A DNA stretch of 64,000 nucleotides from Dehalococcoidia bacterium (GCA_012959765.1 DUCO01000018.1:15142-79141); one strand, 5' to 3'; positions 25,592 through 35,247 are shown, numbered from the stretch's first letter. Translations and numbers: made by a program. The notes: generated by a model from the letters alone, not told the origin.

Positions 25592-27808
25592 CTATGAAAC
25601 CTGCGCTTCGCTAACCCGGAAGACGCTCTCGACACCGGGAATCGTTTCCACGCGGGAAAAGAGCCGACTTAACTGCTCCACCCCAGTAGTGTACACCGTA
25701 AGTGAAACCGTACACGCATTGGTTTTATCGTCTTCGTCAGATGAGAGTGAGTGAATATTTACGTTTTCCGATGAGACGACGTTTGTGATGTCGCGAATCA
25801 GACCAACACGGTCGAACGCTTTGATTTGCAATCGTGAGGCGTAGGTGGTCTCGTAATGACCCCATGCAACGGGTATGTGCCGTTCGGGATCTTCCGTGCC
25901 ACGCAGGATCGAGCAGCTCTGCCTGTGAACGGTGACGCCACGGCCTCTAGTGAGGTAACCGGTGATCTCGTCACCATACACAGGGCTGCAGCATCGAGCG
26001 ATTCTGGTGAGAAGTTTAGGTTCGCCCATGACTACCAGACCCTTTGTTTGATCGGTTGGTGGCTTGCCCGATTTTCCTTGCTCAGCCGGGGCCTGGAACA
26101 CCTCGTCTGGAGCAGGGCTCAGGGTATCGGCAACTCTGGAAACAGCTATCTGGCCGGTACCAAGTGACTCGGTTAGTTCATCGAAGGTTTCGTAATCGAG
26201 ACTGGCTGCGATGTCCTTTTCTTTGTACTTGAGACCGAGTCGGCGTAGCTCTTTCTTGAGCAGGTCTTTACCTCGACGGACGTTGCTCTGGCGCTCCTGC
26301 TTGCGGAACCACTGTTTGACCTTTGTGATGGCGCTCTGGGTGATGATGTATCCGAGATCAGCGTTCAGCCAATCGAGGCTCGGCCCGCGTGGGATTCGGG
26401 CTTTTCGAATTTCAACCACATCGCCGTTGTTAAGCGGCGTGTTGAGCGCCGTTAGTTTTCCGTTTACGACTGCGCCAACCGTGTTGTGACCGAGATCTGT
26501 GTGGATGCGGTAGGCGAAATCGATTGGCGTGGCTCCTGCTGGCAGGTCTTTGACATCGCCATTTGGCGTGTAGACGAAGACCTGATCTTGCAGGATGTCG
26601 GTGCGAACTGTTGCGAGGTACTCGTCGTCGCCTGAAAGTTCACGCTGCCAGTCGAGTAGCTGTCGCAGCCACGACATTTTCGTTTCGAAGTTGTCGCCCT
26701 TGGGTGAACCGTCTTCGCCCTCTTTGTACATCCAGTGCGATGCAACGCCTTCCTCGGCCATGTCGTGCATTTCTTGAGTACGAATTTGTACTTCGATCGG
26801 GTAGTTGACCGGACCGCGCACTGATGTGTGCAGCGACTGGTACATATTTTCTTTAGGGCTTGCGATGTAGTCGTCGAATTGACCGGGCACAGGTCGCCAT
26901 TTCGAGTGGACGATTCCGAGTGCTGCGTAGCAATCGCCGACGGTGTCGGCGACAACCCGAATTGCGATGAGATCGTAAATTTCATCGAACTTTCGACCCA
27001 TTCGTTCGTAGCGTTGCAGCTTGTTGTATGTGCTGTAGAGATGTTTTACCCGACCATCGACACTGCATGAGATGCCAGCTTTTTCGAGTGGACCTTTGAT
27101 GGCTTTGACCGCGGCCTCTGTGTAGATTTCGCGCTCTGCGCGTTTTCGGGCGACGAGTCGTGAGATCGATTTGTACTGGCGAGGCATCAGGAAGCGGAAT
27201 GCTTGATCTTCAAGCTGCCACTTGATTTCGTTCATCCCGAGTCGATGGGCTAGCGGTGAGTAAATGTCGAGTGTTTCTCGAGAAATACGCTGTTGTTTGG
27301 GTACCGGCAGGTGCTGAAGTGTCTGCATGTTGTGCAGTCGATCAGACAGCTTGATCAGAACAACGCGAACGTCTTCTGCCATTGCGACCAGCATCTTGCG
27401 AAGTGATGCAGCGCGGGTGGCTTCGGGTGTGGCGATTTGCTTCACCATCGCGCTGTTTTCCGAGATCATATCGAGGCGTTTCAACTTGGTTACGCCGTCG
27501 ACGAGCTTTGCTACTTCTGTGTTGAACTCGGATTCGATTTCCTCGAAGCTGACTCCGCAATCTTCCATCACGTCGTGAAGTAGCGCCGCCTGGATCGTCG
27601 TCATGTCGAGGTGCATATCTGCTAGACGGAGGGCCGTGGCGATTGGGTGTTCAACGAATGGCTCGCCTGAGTCCCGCTCCTGACCAGCATGGGCGTTTGT
27701 CGCGAACTCGAGCGCCTTCTCGACCGCAACGGCGCGGTCATCGGGCAGGTACTTATGAACCGAGCGCAGAAGAGCTTTTGCAGATGCACTCTGTTGAGTG
27801 ATGGTCAT
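25592..27808 (-). CDS. rel: Bifunctional (p)ppGpp synthetase/hydrolase (RelA/SpoT)
   Basis: The 738-residue protein has full Rel architecture. An HD hydrolase domain (FVEHPIATA, LLHDVMEDC; residues about 50-190) is followed by the synthetase domain (YDLIAIRVV, ASPKENMYQSLHTSV; about 240-370). TGS (DILQDQVFVYTPNGDVKDLP; about 405-465), a Cys-containing zinc-finger/helical region (RCCSPVYGDEITGY) and a C-terminal ACT domain complete it. The HD motif is intact, so both synthesis and hydrolysis are expected. It controls the stringent response. Confidence 0.95.
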   Translation of the reverse strand: MTITQQSASAKALLRSVHKYLPDDRAVAVEKALEFATNAHAGQERDSGEPFVEHPIATALRLADMHLDMTTIQAALLHDVMEDCGVSFEEIESEFNTEVAKLVDGVTKLKRLDMISENSAMVKQIATPEATRAASLRKMLVAMAEDVRVVLIKLSDRLHNMQTLQHLPVPKQQRISRETLDIYSPLAHRLGMNEIKWQLEDQAFRFLMPRQYKSISRLVARKRAEREIYTEAAVKAIKGPLEKAGISCSVDGRVKHLYSTYNKLQRYERMGRKFDEIYDLIAIRVVADTVGDCYAALGIVHSKWRPVPGQFDDYIASPKENMYQSLHTSVRGPVNYPIEVQIRTQEMHDMAEEGVASHWMYKEGEDGSPKGDNFETKMSWLRQLLDWQRELSGDDEYLATVRTDILQDQVFVYTPNGDVKDLPAGATPIDFAYRIHTDLGHNTVGAVVNGKLTALNTPLNNGDVVEIRKARIPRGPSLDWLNADLGYIITQSAITKVKQWFRKQERQSNVRRGKDLLKKELRRLGLKYKEKDIAASLDYETFDELTESLGTGQIAVSRVADTLSPAPDEVFQAPAEQGKSGKPPTDQTKGLVVMGEPKLLTRIARCCSPVYGDEITGYLTRGRGVTVHRQSCSILRGTEDPERHIPVAWGHYETTYASRLQIKAFDRVGLIRDITNVVSSENVNIHSLSSDEDDKTNACTVSLTVYTTGVEQLSRLFSRVETIPGVESVFRVSEAQVS

Positions 27809-27976
27809 AAATTGATGGCGTATCGCTGAAATGCCAGTGGGTTTCCAGTGGCCTCATTTTGGTCACGCAAAAGCGTGGTGTTCATTACATTCTAATTGTT
27901 TGATGAAAGTTAGGGCACTAGAGGAACATACGCGGTTCTGGCGTGTGAGATGTACTGGTGATTGCCAGTTTCGACT

Positions 27977-29008
27977 TTATTGTGAATAGAGGCGGGCTAT
28001 TTCATCGCGTTCGAAAGTTGGTAATGGTGTGGTTTTACCGCTCTCGATTTGCACCAATCCAAGTTCAGGGCGGGTGATTTTCCCGATTACGCTGGCCGGA
28101 ATGCCTGATTCGGCAAGTGCTTCGATGATGCTCGAAGAACCTGCAGGTTTCGACGTGATTAGCAGTGCTCCTGAGGCGATTAGACCCCATGGATTGAGAT
28201 CGAGTGCTTTGCAGATCGTTTTGGTTTCGGGGTAGATGTGTACCATGCTGGTGTCGATTTCGATTCCCGTGTTTGACGCACGGGCGAGTTCGTCGAGGGC
28301 ACCGGCGAGCCCGCCTTCAGTTGGATCGTGCATGGCGGTTACGTGGCCGGTTGAAGTGGCGATTCTGGCTGCATTTACGACTGAAATGCCGGGTGAATCG
28401 AGAAACTCGGCAGCCCTGGCGATTTCAGCTTCTGTCATTCCGGCGGCGAGCAGCTCAACTTTGCTTTCGCGAGCGATGATTGCTGTGCCTTCGATAGCGA
28501 TGCCAGATGTGAGAATCACTTCGTCGCCAACATTGGCCGACGAAGTTTTCACTGTTTCCGACGGGGCAGCTTCTCCGAGCATTGTTCCGGCGATTATCGG
28601 GCGGGGAAGCCCAACGGTTATTTCAGTGTGGCCGCCAATTAGCGTGATGCCCAGTTCGGAAGCTGCTTCGTGGAGTTGTTTGAATATGTCTCGAGCAGTT
28701 GAGGCGGGTTCGTTTTCCGGCAGCAGGAGTGTTCCAAGGAACCACTTTGGTGTGCCGCCCGATGCCGCGATGTCGTTGGCGTTGACCTGTATGGCGTACC
28801 AGCCGATTCGGTCGGTTGCGAAGGTTATGGGGTCGGACTTGGCTATGAGTGTCGTGCTGCCAAAAGAGACGAATGCTGCATCTTCGCCAACTGCGGGGCC
28901 TAGAAGAAGGCGCTGCTCTTTCGGGCCGAGATCGCTCAGGAAGCTGGCGAGTAGATCGGGAGGTAGCTTGCCAGCTTTCAGCCGCCTGTTTGCTAGTTCG
29001 TCGGTCAT
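27977..29008 (-). CDS. AIR-synthase-related protein, HypE-like
   Basis: The 343-residue protein has the PurM/ThiL/HypE fold: GPAVGEDAAFV and AIQVNANDIAASGGTPKWF in the N-terminal domain, and MHDPTEGGLAGALDELARAS in the C-terminal one. The DxNDIAAxGGxPxW pattern resembles HypE. The C-terminal cysteine that HypE needs for carbamoyl transfer is absent (it ends IARLYSQ), and no hydrogenase genes are near. It is not SelD, lacking the N-terminal catalytic Cys/Sec-Gly-Cys loop. The likely role is an ATP-dependent kinase or synthetase of unknown substrate. Confidence 0.75.
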   Translation of the reverse strand: MTDELANRRLKAGKLPPDLLASFLSDLGPKEQRLLLGPAVGEDAAFVSFGSTTLIAKSDPITFATDRIGWYAIQVNANDIAASGGTPKWFLGTLLLPENEPASTARDIFKQLHEAASELGITLIGGHTEITVGLPRPIIAGTMLGEAAPSETVKTSSANVGDEVILTSGIAIEGTAIIARESKVELLAAGMTEAEIARAAEFLDSPGISVVNAARIATSTGHVTAMHDPTEGGLAGALDELARASNTGIEIDTSMVHIYPETKTICKALDLNPWGLIASGALLITSKPAGSSSIIEALAESGIPASVIGKITRPELGLVQIESGKTTPLPTFERDEIARLYSQ

Positions 29009-29031
29009 TGGGTTGATGGGCGTTGTTTTGG

Positions 29032-29952
29032 TTATGGCGTGGCGGTCGGGAGCGTTGGAACCGGATCGCCTATGAGGTATGGGCCGATGATATATCCAAT
29101 AATCGGGGCGTAACCGTGAAGTCCGTTCCAGAAGATATCGAATGCCGAGTAGTCTTCGGCGCAGATGAATTCGACTTCACTTGAGCCAGACCGGGTAACG
29201 AAGTCGAGTCGGAAAACGGAGTCGCAGCCGGGCGCTGGCGAAAGATCGGTTTCTAGATCGAAGATATCGATCAAGCGTTGCATGTCGGCTTCGGTCATCA
29301 CCCTACGAACGACGAAGTTTCCGGTATCGGAATCACGTCGCATCAAGGTGACTTCGCTGGCGTTGTGGAGGTCGGCTTCGTTGGCGAGGTTGACGGTTGG
29401 TGGGCTGACGCGGGTGATTTCATCGCACCGAACCACTATTGAATCATCGTGATTCGAGTGGTATTCCCACGATTGGGATCCGTTGCTCAAAACATAGATA
29501 TTGCCTGTGTAGGGAGCATCTGACGTGTCGTAGTACGTGCCAGATTCCGGGCAACCCAGAGATTCGTTCGGCCACTGTGCGGCTCCTACGGAAGCGACGT
29601 ACAGGGATTCGAATGCGATTCCATGTTCGGTGAACAACCGGGCCATTTCCAGAACAAAAGAGTCAGGTGGCGGTGGTGTTGGGGTTGCTGTGGGAGTTGG
29701 TGTAGGAGTTGCTGTGGGAGCAGGTGTAGCAGTGGGGCCGGGGGTGTTTGTGGCGGTTGGAATCGGCGTAACGGTAGGTCGAGCAGTTGCTACCGCCGAT
29801 TTCGCTGTGGATGTCGCGGCTGTGGTGGGTTCGGTTGTTGATGTTGGCTTATCGTCGGACTTCGATGACGAGCAGGAGATAAAGGTGGCGATCACGGTTA
29901 TTGCGATGATTGCCAAAAATGTTGTTCGTACGGATATGAGCGAGCTGTTCAC
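29032..29952 (-). CDS. Lipoprotein with Pro/Thr-rich linker, unknown C-terminal domain
   Basis: The 306-residue protein has a signal peptide with lipobox ending at Cys27 (ATFISC) and a Thr/Pro/Ala-repeat linker (residues about 33-97). A compact domain follows with W-x-N-x-SLGCP, a Tyr/Gly-rich stretch, WEYHSN and VVRCDE. The same W-N-GC-Y-YEY-C pattern occurs in the upstream lipoprotein at 29949, so the two are related. It starts with ATGA overlap after that gene. It should be membrane-anchored with the domain outside; function unknown. Confidence 0.7.
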   Translation of the reverse strand: MNSSLISVRTTFLAIIAITVIATFISCSSSKSDDKPTSTTEPTTAATSTAKSAVATARPTVTPIPTATNTPGPTATPAPTATPTPTPTATPTPPPPDSFVLEMARLFTEHGIAFESLYVASVGAAQWPNESLGCPESGTYYDTSDAPYTGNIYVLSNGSQSWEYHSNHDDSIVVRCDEITRVSPPTVNLANEADLHNASEVTLMRRDSDTGNFVVRRVMTEADMQRLIDIFDLETDLSPAPGCDSVFRLDFVTRSGSSEVEFICAEDYSAFDIFWNGLHGYAPIIGYIIGPYLIGDPVPTLPTATP

Positions 29953-30833
29953 TTAGGTGCTTTCGATGTTGTGAGTTGTTGCGTGTTGTTCTGGCGGGTC
30001 GAGGGGTATTCGCGCGACGATTTTGACTGATACTCGGCTAGTACGAATTCATACGTTGAGTCGGGTTCAGTAATATCGACAAATGCCCATATTTGTGATG
30101 GATTGTTGCCCGCGTCTTGGGCGAATTCTTCTGGCACAGCTACTTCGATAAGGATCGATGTTCCCTGCGGCGATAGGTACGCTCGAGTCGCTTCTGGATT
30201 CGGGCTGGAATTTACCCAGCCACCGATGAGAACCTCTTCAGGCCATTCGATTTGATTGAGCGAGATGGTCGCCATTTCGGAGAAGTTTGAATTGAATTCA
30301 GCAATATCTTCTTCAGAGTGCAGAACGTGAATCGTGTCGAAGTCTGGTTCGGCATCGTCAGCGGTTGTAACTATGTCGTAAACGGGTTCGGCCGGGATCA
30401 GTTGAAGTGTGGAATCGCAAAGAGCGCCAGTTCCGACACCCTGATCGGTGTTGTATTCGTAAAACACGTCATCGTGCAGCATAAGTATTCGATACCCGGG
30501 GATGAGGTAGGGGCCGCTGCCTAAAACGAGTTCAGGTGTCGGATAGCAGCCCGGATTTTGATTGGTCCAGGTGGCGTGTTCTAAAAGAATTTTTCTTGGT
30601 GCGTCGGCGCTAATACCGAGTTTTACAGCCATGGCGTCTCTCGCAGCGATTTCGACATTTTGTTCAGGATTGCCTTCACGTACGTTGGCCGGTGTTGGCT
30701 GCGCAATGTCAGGCGTTGGGGGGGAGTCACTGTAAAAGTCATCACAGGCTGCAAGCAGAACTATGAATAGAACAGCAAAAACGGTGACGGTGATTCGGGA
30801 ATGAGAATTGGATAATGTGGCGATTTTAGACAT
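29949..30833 (-). CDS. Lipoprotein, paralog of the next gene, unknown function
   Basis: The 294-residue protein has a signal peptide and lipobox LLAAC (Cys30). The domain that follows has ATWTNQNPGCYPTPEL, IPGYRILMLHDDVFYEYNT and a later Cys, matching the pattern in the 29032 gene. A second half (residues about 150-270) has alternating strands and no recognised motif. Its stop overlaps the next start as ATGA, so the pair is probably expressed together. The linker is much shorter than in its partner. Confidence 0.7.
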   Translation of the reverse strand: MSKIATLSNSHSRITVTVFAVLFIVLLAACDDFYSDSPPTPDIAQPTPANVREGNPEQNVEIAARDAMAVKLGISADAPRKILLEHATWTNQNPGCYPTPELVLGSGPYLIPGYRILMLHDDVFYEYNTDQGVGTGALCDSTLQLIPAEPVYDIVTTADDAEPDFDTIHVLHSEEDIAEFNSNFSEMATISLNQIEWPEEVLIGGWVNSSPNPEATRAYLSPQGTSILIEVAVPEEFAQDAGNNPSQIWAFVDITEPDSTYEFVLAEYQSKSSREYPSTRQNNTQQLTTSKAPK

Positions 30834-31039
30834 GTGGTGGTGCTAAAAAGATCGAATCGTTGTTTAGAACTCCGGGTAAAGTTCTGGGTTGCTAACTAAC
30901 GTGTTGAGCGAGCCTGATAAATCAAAGTGTAAGTGCAAACGTATTACTTGTGCCTTATTTGAACGTGACGAAATTGAGCGAAAGTCAACGACGCTAACAC
31001 TGACTGAAATCGAATGTGAGGCTCGATCCTAAGTCAATG

Positions 31040-31178
31040 ATTCGTATGTACGAATAAATATATTCGTCAAACAAACATCCGGGGCTTCTATGTGTTTTCA
31101 CGATGAAAACATGTTAGTGGTTTTCCTCATAAGTCTTTCATATTTGGCAATTGCCGACTTGGAATAATTGTGTATTAT
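31040..31178 (+). promoter_or_regulatory. Control region of the iron-type ABC operon: tandem palindromes and promoter
   Basis: ATTCGTA-TG-TACGAAT (31040-31055) overlaps ACGAATA-AATA-TATTCGT (31050-31067), so the middle half-site is shared by two perfect palindromes. A third perfect repeat, TGTTTTCA-CGA-TGAAAACA, is at 31093-31111. A GGCAATTGCC palindrome (31146-31155) overlaps a possible -35 TTGCCG (31151-31156), and TATTAT (31173-31178) follows after 16 bases. The ABC gene starts at 31281. The sites do not match the Fur or IdeR consensus I know, so the regulator is open. The rest of the 447-base gap (30834-31039) shows nothing. Confidence 0.55.
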
Positions 31179-31280
31179 TGAGGTAAGGATTTCTATATAC
31201 GAATGTTTAAGGACGTATTGACGAACCGTAATATTTGCAGTTGCCACCTCCTTAATATCAGGCTCGGGAGTTTTTACGAA

Positions 31281-32315
31281 ATGGGAAAAAGCGTTGCCCC
31301 TATTTGGCGCGTGCTAGTTAGTTTCGCGTTGTTCTCAATACTGGCGGTTGTCGCAATTTCATGTTCGTCGAGCGGCGGCGGAGATGATTCGAAATCACTA
31401 ATCATTTATTCGGGGCGTAGCGAATCGCTGGTTGCTCCGTTGATTGCTGATTTCGAAGAAGCGACAGGTGTAAAAGTCGAAGTTAACTACGGTTCAACCG
31501 GTCCTCTGGCCGCCACGTTGCTTGAAGAAGGTAGTAACACTCCTGCCGATGTTTACTTCGCTCAGGATCCGGGTGGTCTTGGTGCAGTTGATTCGATGCT
31601 TGCCGAGTTACCTTCAGATGTTCTGAGTTCCGTGCCCGACTGGGCTCGTGATCCCGAGAGCAGGTGGGTGGGCACTTCAGGTCGCGCTCGCGTGATCGTC
31701 TACAACACCGATATGTTGACCGAGGCCGATCTGCCCGATTCGATCGAAGATTTTGCTAAGCCGGAATGGAAGGGTCGAATCGGTTGGGCGCCAACGAACG
31801 GTTCGCTTCACGCAATGATCACTGCGATGCGCCAGGAGTGGGGCGAGGATCGAACCAGGACGTGGCTTGAAGGCATTGTTGCCAACGAGCCCAAGCTTTA
31901 CGCCAAGAACACTCCGACGGTTGCGGCTGCAGGTGCGGGCGAAATCGAAGTTGGGTTCGTAAACCACTACTATCTGCACCGGTTTATTGCAGAAGAAGGC
32001 GAATCGTTTGCGGCGAGGAACTACTACACACGAGCGGCTGATCCCGGGTCGGTTGTTTTAGTTGCAGGTGTTGGGATGCTCGAGGAATCCGACAACAAGG
32101 ATCTCGCAGTTCAGTTCATCAAATTTTTGTTGAGTGCCTCTGGTCAGCAGTATTTTGCTTCGCAGACATATGAATTCCCGCTGAATGACAACGCGAAGCC
32201 AAACAACTTGCTGCCTGCTTTGGAAGACATCACCAAGCCATCTATTGACCTGGGTGACTTGATCGATCTTGAGGGCACGCAGGATCTTATGAGAGAGGTA
32301 GGTGCCCTTCCGTAA
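31281..32315 (+). CDS. fbpA: Iron(III) ABC transporter substrate-binding lipoprotein (FbpA-like)
   Basis: The start is placed at ATG 31281, behind GGGAG, giving 344 residues; an upstream ATG at 31203 would add a non-signal leader. A lipobox ends at Cys28 (VVAISC). The mature part begins LIIYSGRSESLVAPL, as in FbpA/FutA. The paired tyrosines in VGFVNHYYLHRF match ferric-iron ligands of the family. It captures Fe(III) or a related ion outside the membrane for FbpB/FbpC, which follow. Confidence 0.88.
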   Translation: MGKSVAPIWRVLVSFALFSILAVVAISCSSSGGGDDSKSLIIYSGRSESLVAPLIADFEEATGVKVEVNYGSTGPLAATLLEEGSNTPADVYFAQDPGGLGAVDSMLAELPSDVLSSVPDWARDPESRWVGTSGRARVIVYNTDMLTEADLPDSIEDFAKPEWKGRIGWAPTNGSLHAMITAMRQEWGEDRTRTWLEGIVANEPKLYAKNTPTVAAAGAGEIEVGFVNHYYLHRFIAEEGESFAARNYYTRAADPGSVVLVAGVGMLEESDNKDLAVQFIKFLLSASGQQYFASQTYEFPLNDNAKPNNLLPALEDITKPSIDLGDLIDLEGTQDLMREVGALP

Positions 32316-32428
32316 AGAAAGGGCTGTGGCAGATTCGATCTGCAGCAACATGTTGATCCGATTGTGTGATTCACACACGTCGGGGTGGCTGACTAGAAGC
32401 GACTACCTGAAATTCGGGCAGGGCTGAA

Positions 32429-34084
32429 GTGACCTTCTCAGACGTCATATCGATAGGGTGGAAAAGCACCGAGGCCAAACGGCCGCCGGCGTTCTTAGTA
32501 GCGTCGGCGGCCGCTGTCGCGCTTGCGGCGTTAATTCCAGTTGGCTATCTGCTGGTGCGATCGGTTGACGCGGGTAGTGAATGGACCGATATCGTTTGGC
32601 GGGCTAATACCGCAGCGATTTTCGGTCGCACATTCCTGTTAATCGCTCTTGTAACGGTTATTTCGGTTTCGATTGCGGTTCCGATTGCGTGGCTCACTGT
32701 GAAATCGAACATTCCGCTGCGTCGGGTGCTTTCTGTTGCTTCGGTGTTGCCGTTGGTGATGCCCAGCTTCGTGATGGCGACGACGGTAATAGAGATGTAT
32801 TCGCCAAAGGGCATGCTGCAAGGCTGGCTTTCGGGGTTGGGCGTAACTCGGCTGCCCGAGATTTATGGTCTTGGTGGGGCGACTCTGGTGCTCGTGTTGA
32901 TGACCTATCCGTATGTACTACTAACTGTGCGGGGTGCGCTCCGCCGAATGGACCCTGTGCTTGAAGAGGCAGCGCGTGCGATGGGGTACGGTCCGATTCA
33001 CACGTTCCGAGCGGTTACTTTGCCGATGCTGCGTCCGGCTATCGCCGGAGGGTCGCTACTGGTTGCGTTGTACACGCTGAGCGATTTTGGCGGTGTTGCG
33101 CTGCTTCGGTACCAGACGTTTACTTCGACGATCATGATTCAGTACGAGTCGTCTATCGATCGAACGGTTGTGGCGGTGTTGTCGCTGGTTTTAGTTGTTG
33201 TTGCGGTATTGCTGTTGCTTGGCGAGGGTTTTACTCGTGGCAGCGGTGCGTATCACCGGAGCACCGTTGGGGCTGTTCGGGTTTCTAGAAGGTTCGACCT
33301 TGGGCGATGGCGCTGGGTTGGTGCTGGTGCCGTTGGGCTTCCGGTGCTGATTGGACTTGTGATTCCTGTTGGCGTACTTGTTCACTGGTTGGTGCGGGGA
33401 CTACTCAATGATCAGGAGTTGCTGCCGTTGCTTATCCCGGCTCGGAATTCGCTTTATGTTTCGTTGCTGGCCGCGGCTGTAACCGTGCTTGCTGCGTTGC
33501 CGGTGGTGATACTGGCGGTTCGCTTCCAGAGCAGGCTGAGTCGATTCTTCGAGCGATCGGTGTATATCGGTTTTGGATTGCCGGGTGTTGTTGTTGCACT
33601 TTCCTTAGTGTTCTTCGGGATAAACGTTGCGCGGCCGCTGTACCAGTCGATCTGGTTGCTGGTATTTGCGTATGGCGTGTTGTTCTTGCCCGCAAGCATT
33701 GGGGCGTTACGGAGTACGTTGCTGCAGGTAAACCCCAGAATTGAAGAGGCGGCTCAGAGTCTTGGGCACTCCCAGTGGCGAGTGATTTTCTCGGTGACTA
33801 TTCCGCTCGTGATGCCGGGTGCATTTGCGGGTGGTGCGATGGTGTTCCTACTGACAATGAAAGAGTTACCGGCGACGTTGATACTTTCTCCTATTGGATA
33901 TCGAACACTTTCATCATCTATTTGGTCGGCAGCTTCAGAGGCTTTCTTCGCAAAGACGGCTGCGGCAGCGTTGTTGCTGGTTGTGGTTGCTGGAGTACCG
34001 ACGGCGTATCTGACGCTGCGCGGTCATGGCGACAGGGCGGGCGTTTCTGACAAGCCGTTGAAGCTTGAAGAGGCAGCCCGATGA
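32429..34084 (+). CDS. fbpB: Iron(III) ABC transporter permease, fused double domain (FbpB-like)
   Basis: The 551-residue protein begins at GTG 32429 and has two homologous permease halves, each with about six helices. Each half has an EAA coupling motif: EEAARAMGYGPIHTFRAVTLP in the first and EEAAQSLGHSQWRVIFSVTIP in the second. This is the usual layout for FbpB/ThiP-type permeases. It starts 113 bases after fbpA and its last codon overlaps the fbpC ATG as ATGA. Confidence 0.9.
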   Translation: MTFSDVISIGWKSTEAKRPPAFLVASAAAVALAALIPVGYLLVRSVDAGSEWTDIVWRANTAAIFGRTFLLIALVTVISVSIAVPIAWLTVKSNIPLRRVLSVASVLPLVMPSFVMATTVIEMYSPKGMLQGWLSGLGVTRLPEIYGLGGATLVLVLMTYPYVLLTVRGALRRMDPVLEEAARAMGYGPIHTFRAVTLPMLRPAIAGGSLLVALYTLSDFGGVALLRYQTFTSTIMIQYESSIDRTVVAVLSLVLVVVAVLLLLGEGFTRGSGAYHRSTVGAVRVSRRFDLGRWRWVGAGAVGLPVLIGLVIPVGVLVHWLVRGLLNDQELLPLLIPARNSLYVSLLAAAVTVLAALPVVILAVRFQSRLSRFFERSVYIGFGLPGVVVALSLVFFGINVARPLYQSIWLLVFAYGVLFLPASIGALRSTLLQVNPRIEEAAQSLGHSQWRVIFSVTIPLVMPGAFAGGAMVFLLTMKELPATLILSPIGYRTLSSSIWSAASEAFFAKTAAAALLLVVVAGVPTAYLTLRGHGDRAGVSDKPLKLEEAAR

Positions 34085-35247
34085 GGATGCCGTGGCGACG
34101 TCGACCCGCCGAGATTTCGATCCCGTCACCAGTTCCGGGGCTTGCCGCGCCCGGGATTACCGATCCAGACGCGGTTGAGACGGGCGTCATTCACCTGCAG
34201 GGCGTTGAGTGCAGTTATCCGGGATCTGACGAACCGGCGATACACGATTTTGACCTGCTTGTTCGACCGGGTGAGTTTGTGAGCATTCTTGGGCGGAGTG
34301 GTGCTGGTAAAACGACCGCGCTGCGAGTGGTTGCCGGATTCGAACAGGTTTCGGCGGGTTACGTTCGGATTGGTGGTCAGCTGGTTGGTTCATCGTTCGT
34401 GCATGTGCCACCCGATCAGCGCAGGATCGGACTGGTATTTCAGGATTACGCGCTGTTCCCGCATCTTTCGGTTGCGAAGAACGTTGAGTTTGGCCTTAAG
34501 GATTTACCGGCTGGTGAACGGGCTGCACGTATTGCGCCGGTTCTCGCGATGGTTGGTATGAGCGGATATGAATCCCGCTACGTGCATGAGCTTTCTGGTG
34601 GTCAGCAGCAGCGGGTGGCGATTGCCCGTGCGCTTGCTCCCGATCCGGTTGCGTTGCTACTCGACGAGCCGTTTAGCAACTTGGATCGGCAGTTGAGGGC
34701 TGAGCTGCGGCGAGATATCAAGAAGATTGTTCAAGAGACTGGTGCCACGACGTTATTGGTTACACACGACCGCGAAGAAGCGTTGGCGACATCGGATCGT
34801 ATCGCTGTAATGGGCGATCGTGTTATCGATCAGATTGGTACGCCTGAAGAGGTGTACCAGAATCCGGTTTCGGCTTCGGTTGCGAGACTTATCGGGCCGT
34901 GCGAGTTGATTCCGGGCGTGTACAGAGGTGGTGTGGTGGTGACCGAAGCGGGCGTGTTCCCTACCCGGACTACGACTGAAGAGACTATTTCGGATGGTCA
35001 ACAGGTGCTGGCGCTGATGCGTGCGTCGGAGCTGGAGATTGAGCCTGCTGGTGACGAGGAGCAGAGAACGGCGACTGTTGAGCTTAGGGAGTTCGAGGGC
35101 GAGTTCAGCGAGTACAGCATTCGACTGGATTCAGGCACGCTGCTGAGAGTGCGCAGACGAGCAGCCAACGGTCTTGAGGTTGGTAGCCGGGTTCGTGTTC
35201 AGACTCGCGGCGAGTCGAAGGTGATCGTGTTCGCTGTATACGTCTGA
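34081..35247 (+). CDS. fbpC: Iron(III) ABC transporter ATP-binding protein (FbpC-like)
   Basis: The 388-residue protein has Walker A GRSGAGKTT (71-79), a Q-loop VFQDYALFPHLSV, signature LSGGQQQR, Walker B ALLLDEPFSNLD and the H-loop TLLVTHDREEA. A C-terminal TOBE-like domain (ELIPGVYRG onward) is present. A 40-residue Pro-rich N-terminal extension is unusual. It powers import through FbpB. It overlaps fbpB by four bases. Confidence 0.92.
   Translation: MRMPWRRRPAEISIPSPVPGLAAPGITDPDAVETGVIHLQGVECSYPGSDEPAIHDFDLLVRPGEFVSILGRSGAGKTTALRVVAGFEQVSAGYVRIGGQLVGSSFVHVPPDQRRIGLVFQDYALFPHLSVAKNVEFGLKDLPAGERAARIAPVLAMVGMSGYESRYVHELSGGQQQRVAIARALAPDPVALLLDEPFSNLDRQLRAELRRDIKKIVQETGATTLLVTHDREEALATSDRIAVMGDRVIDQIGTPEEVYQNPVSASVARLIGPCELIPGVYRGGVVVTEAGVFPTRTTTEETISDGQQVLALMRASELEIEPAGDEEQRTATVELREFEGEFSEYSIRLDSGTLLRVRRRAANGLEVGSRVRVQTRGESKVIVFAVYV

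Noticed and set aside
27977-29008. SelD, which would have supported the selenoprotein idea
   Set aside because: The protein lacks the N-terminal Cys/Sec-containing glycine-rich catalytic loop of SelD and looks closer to HypE.
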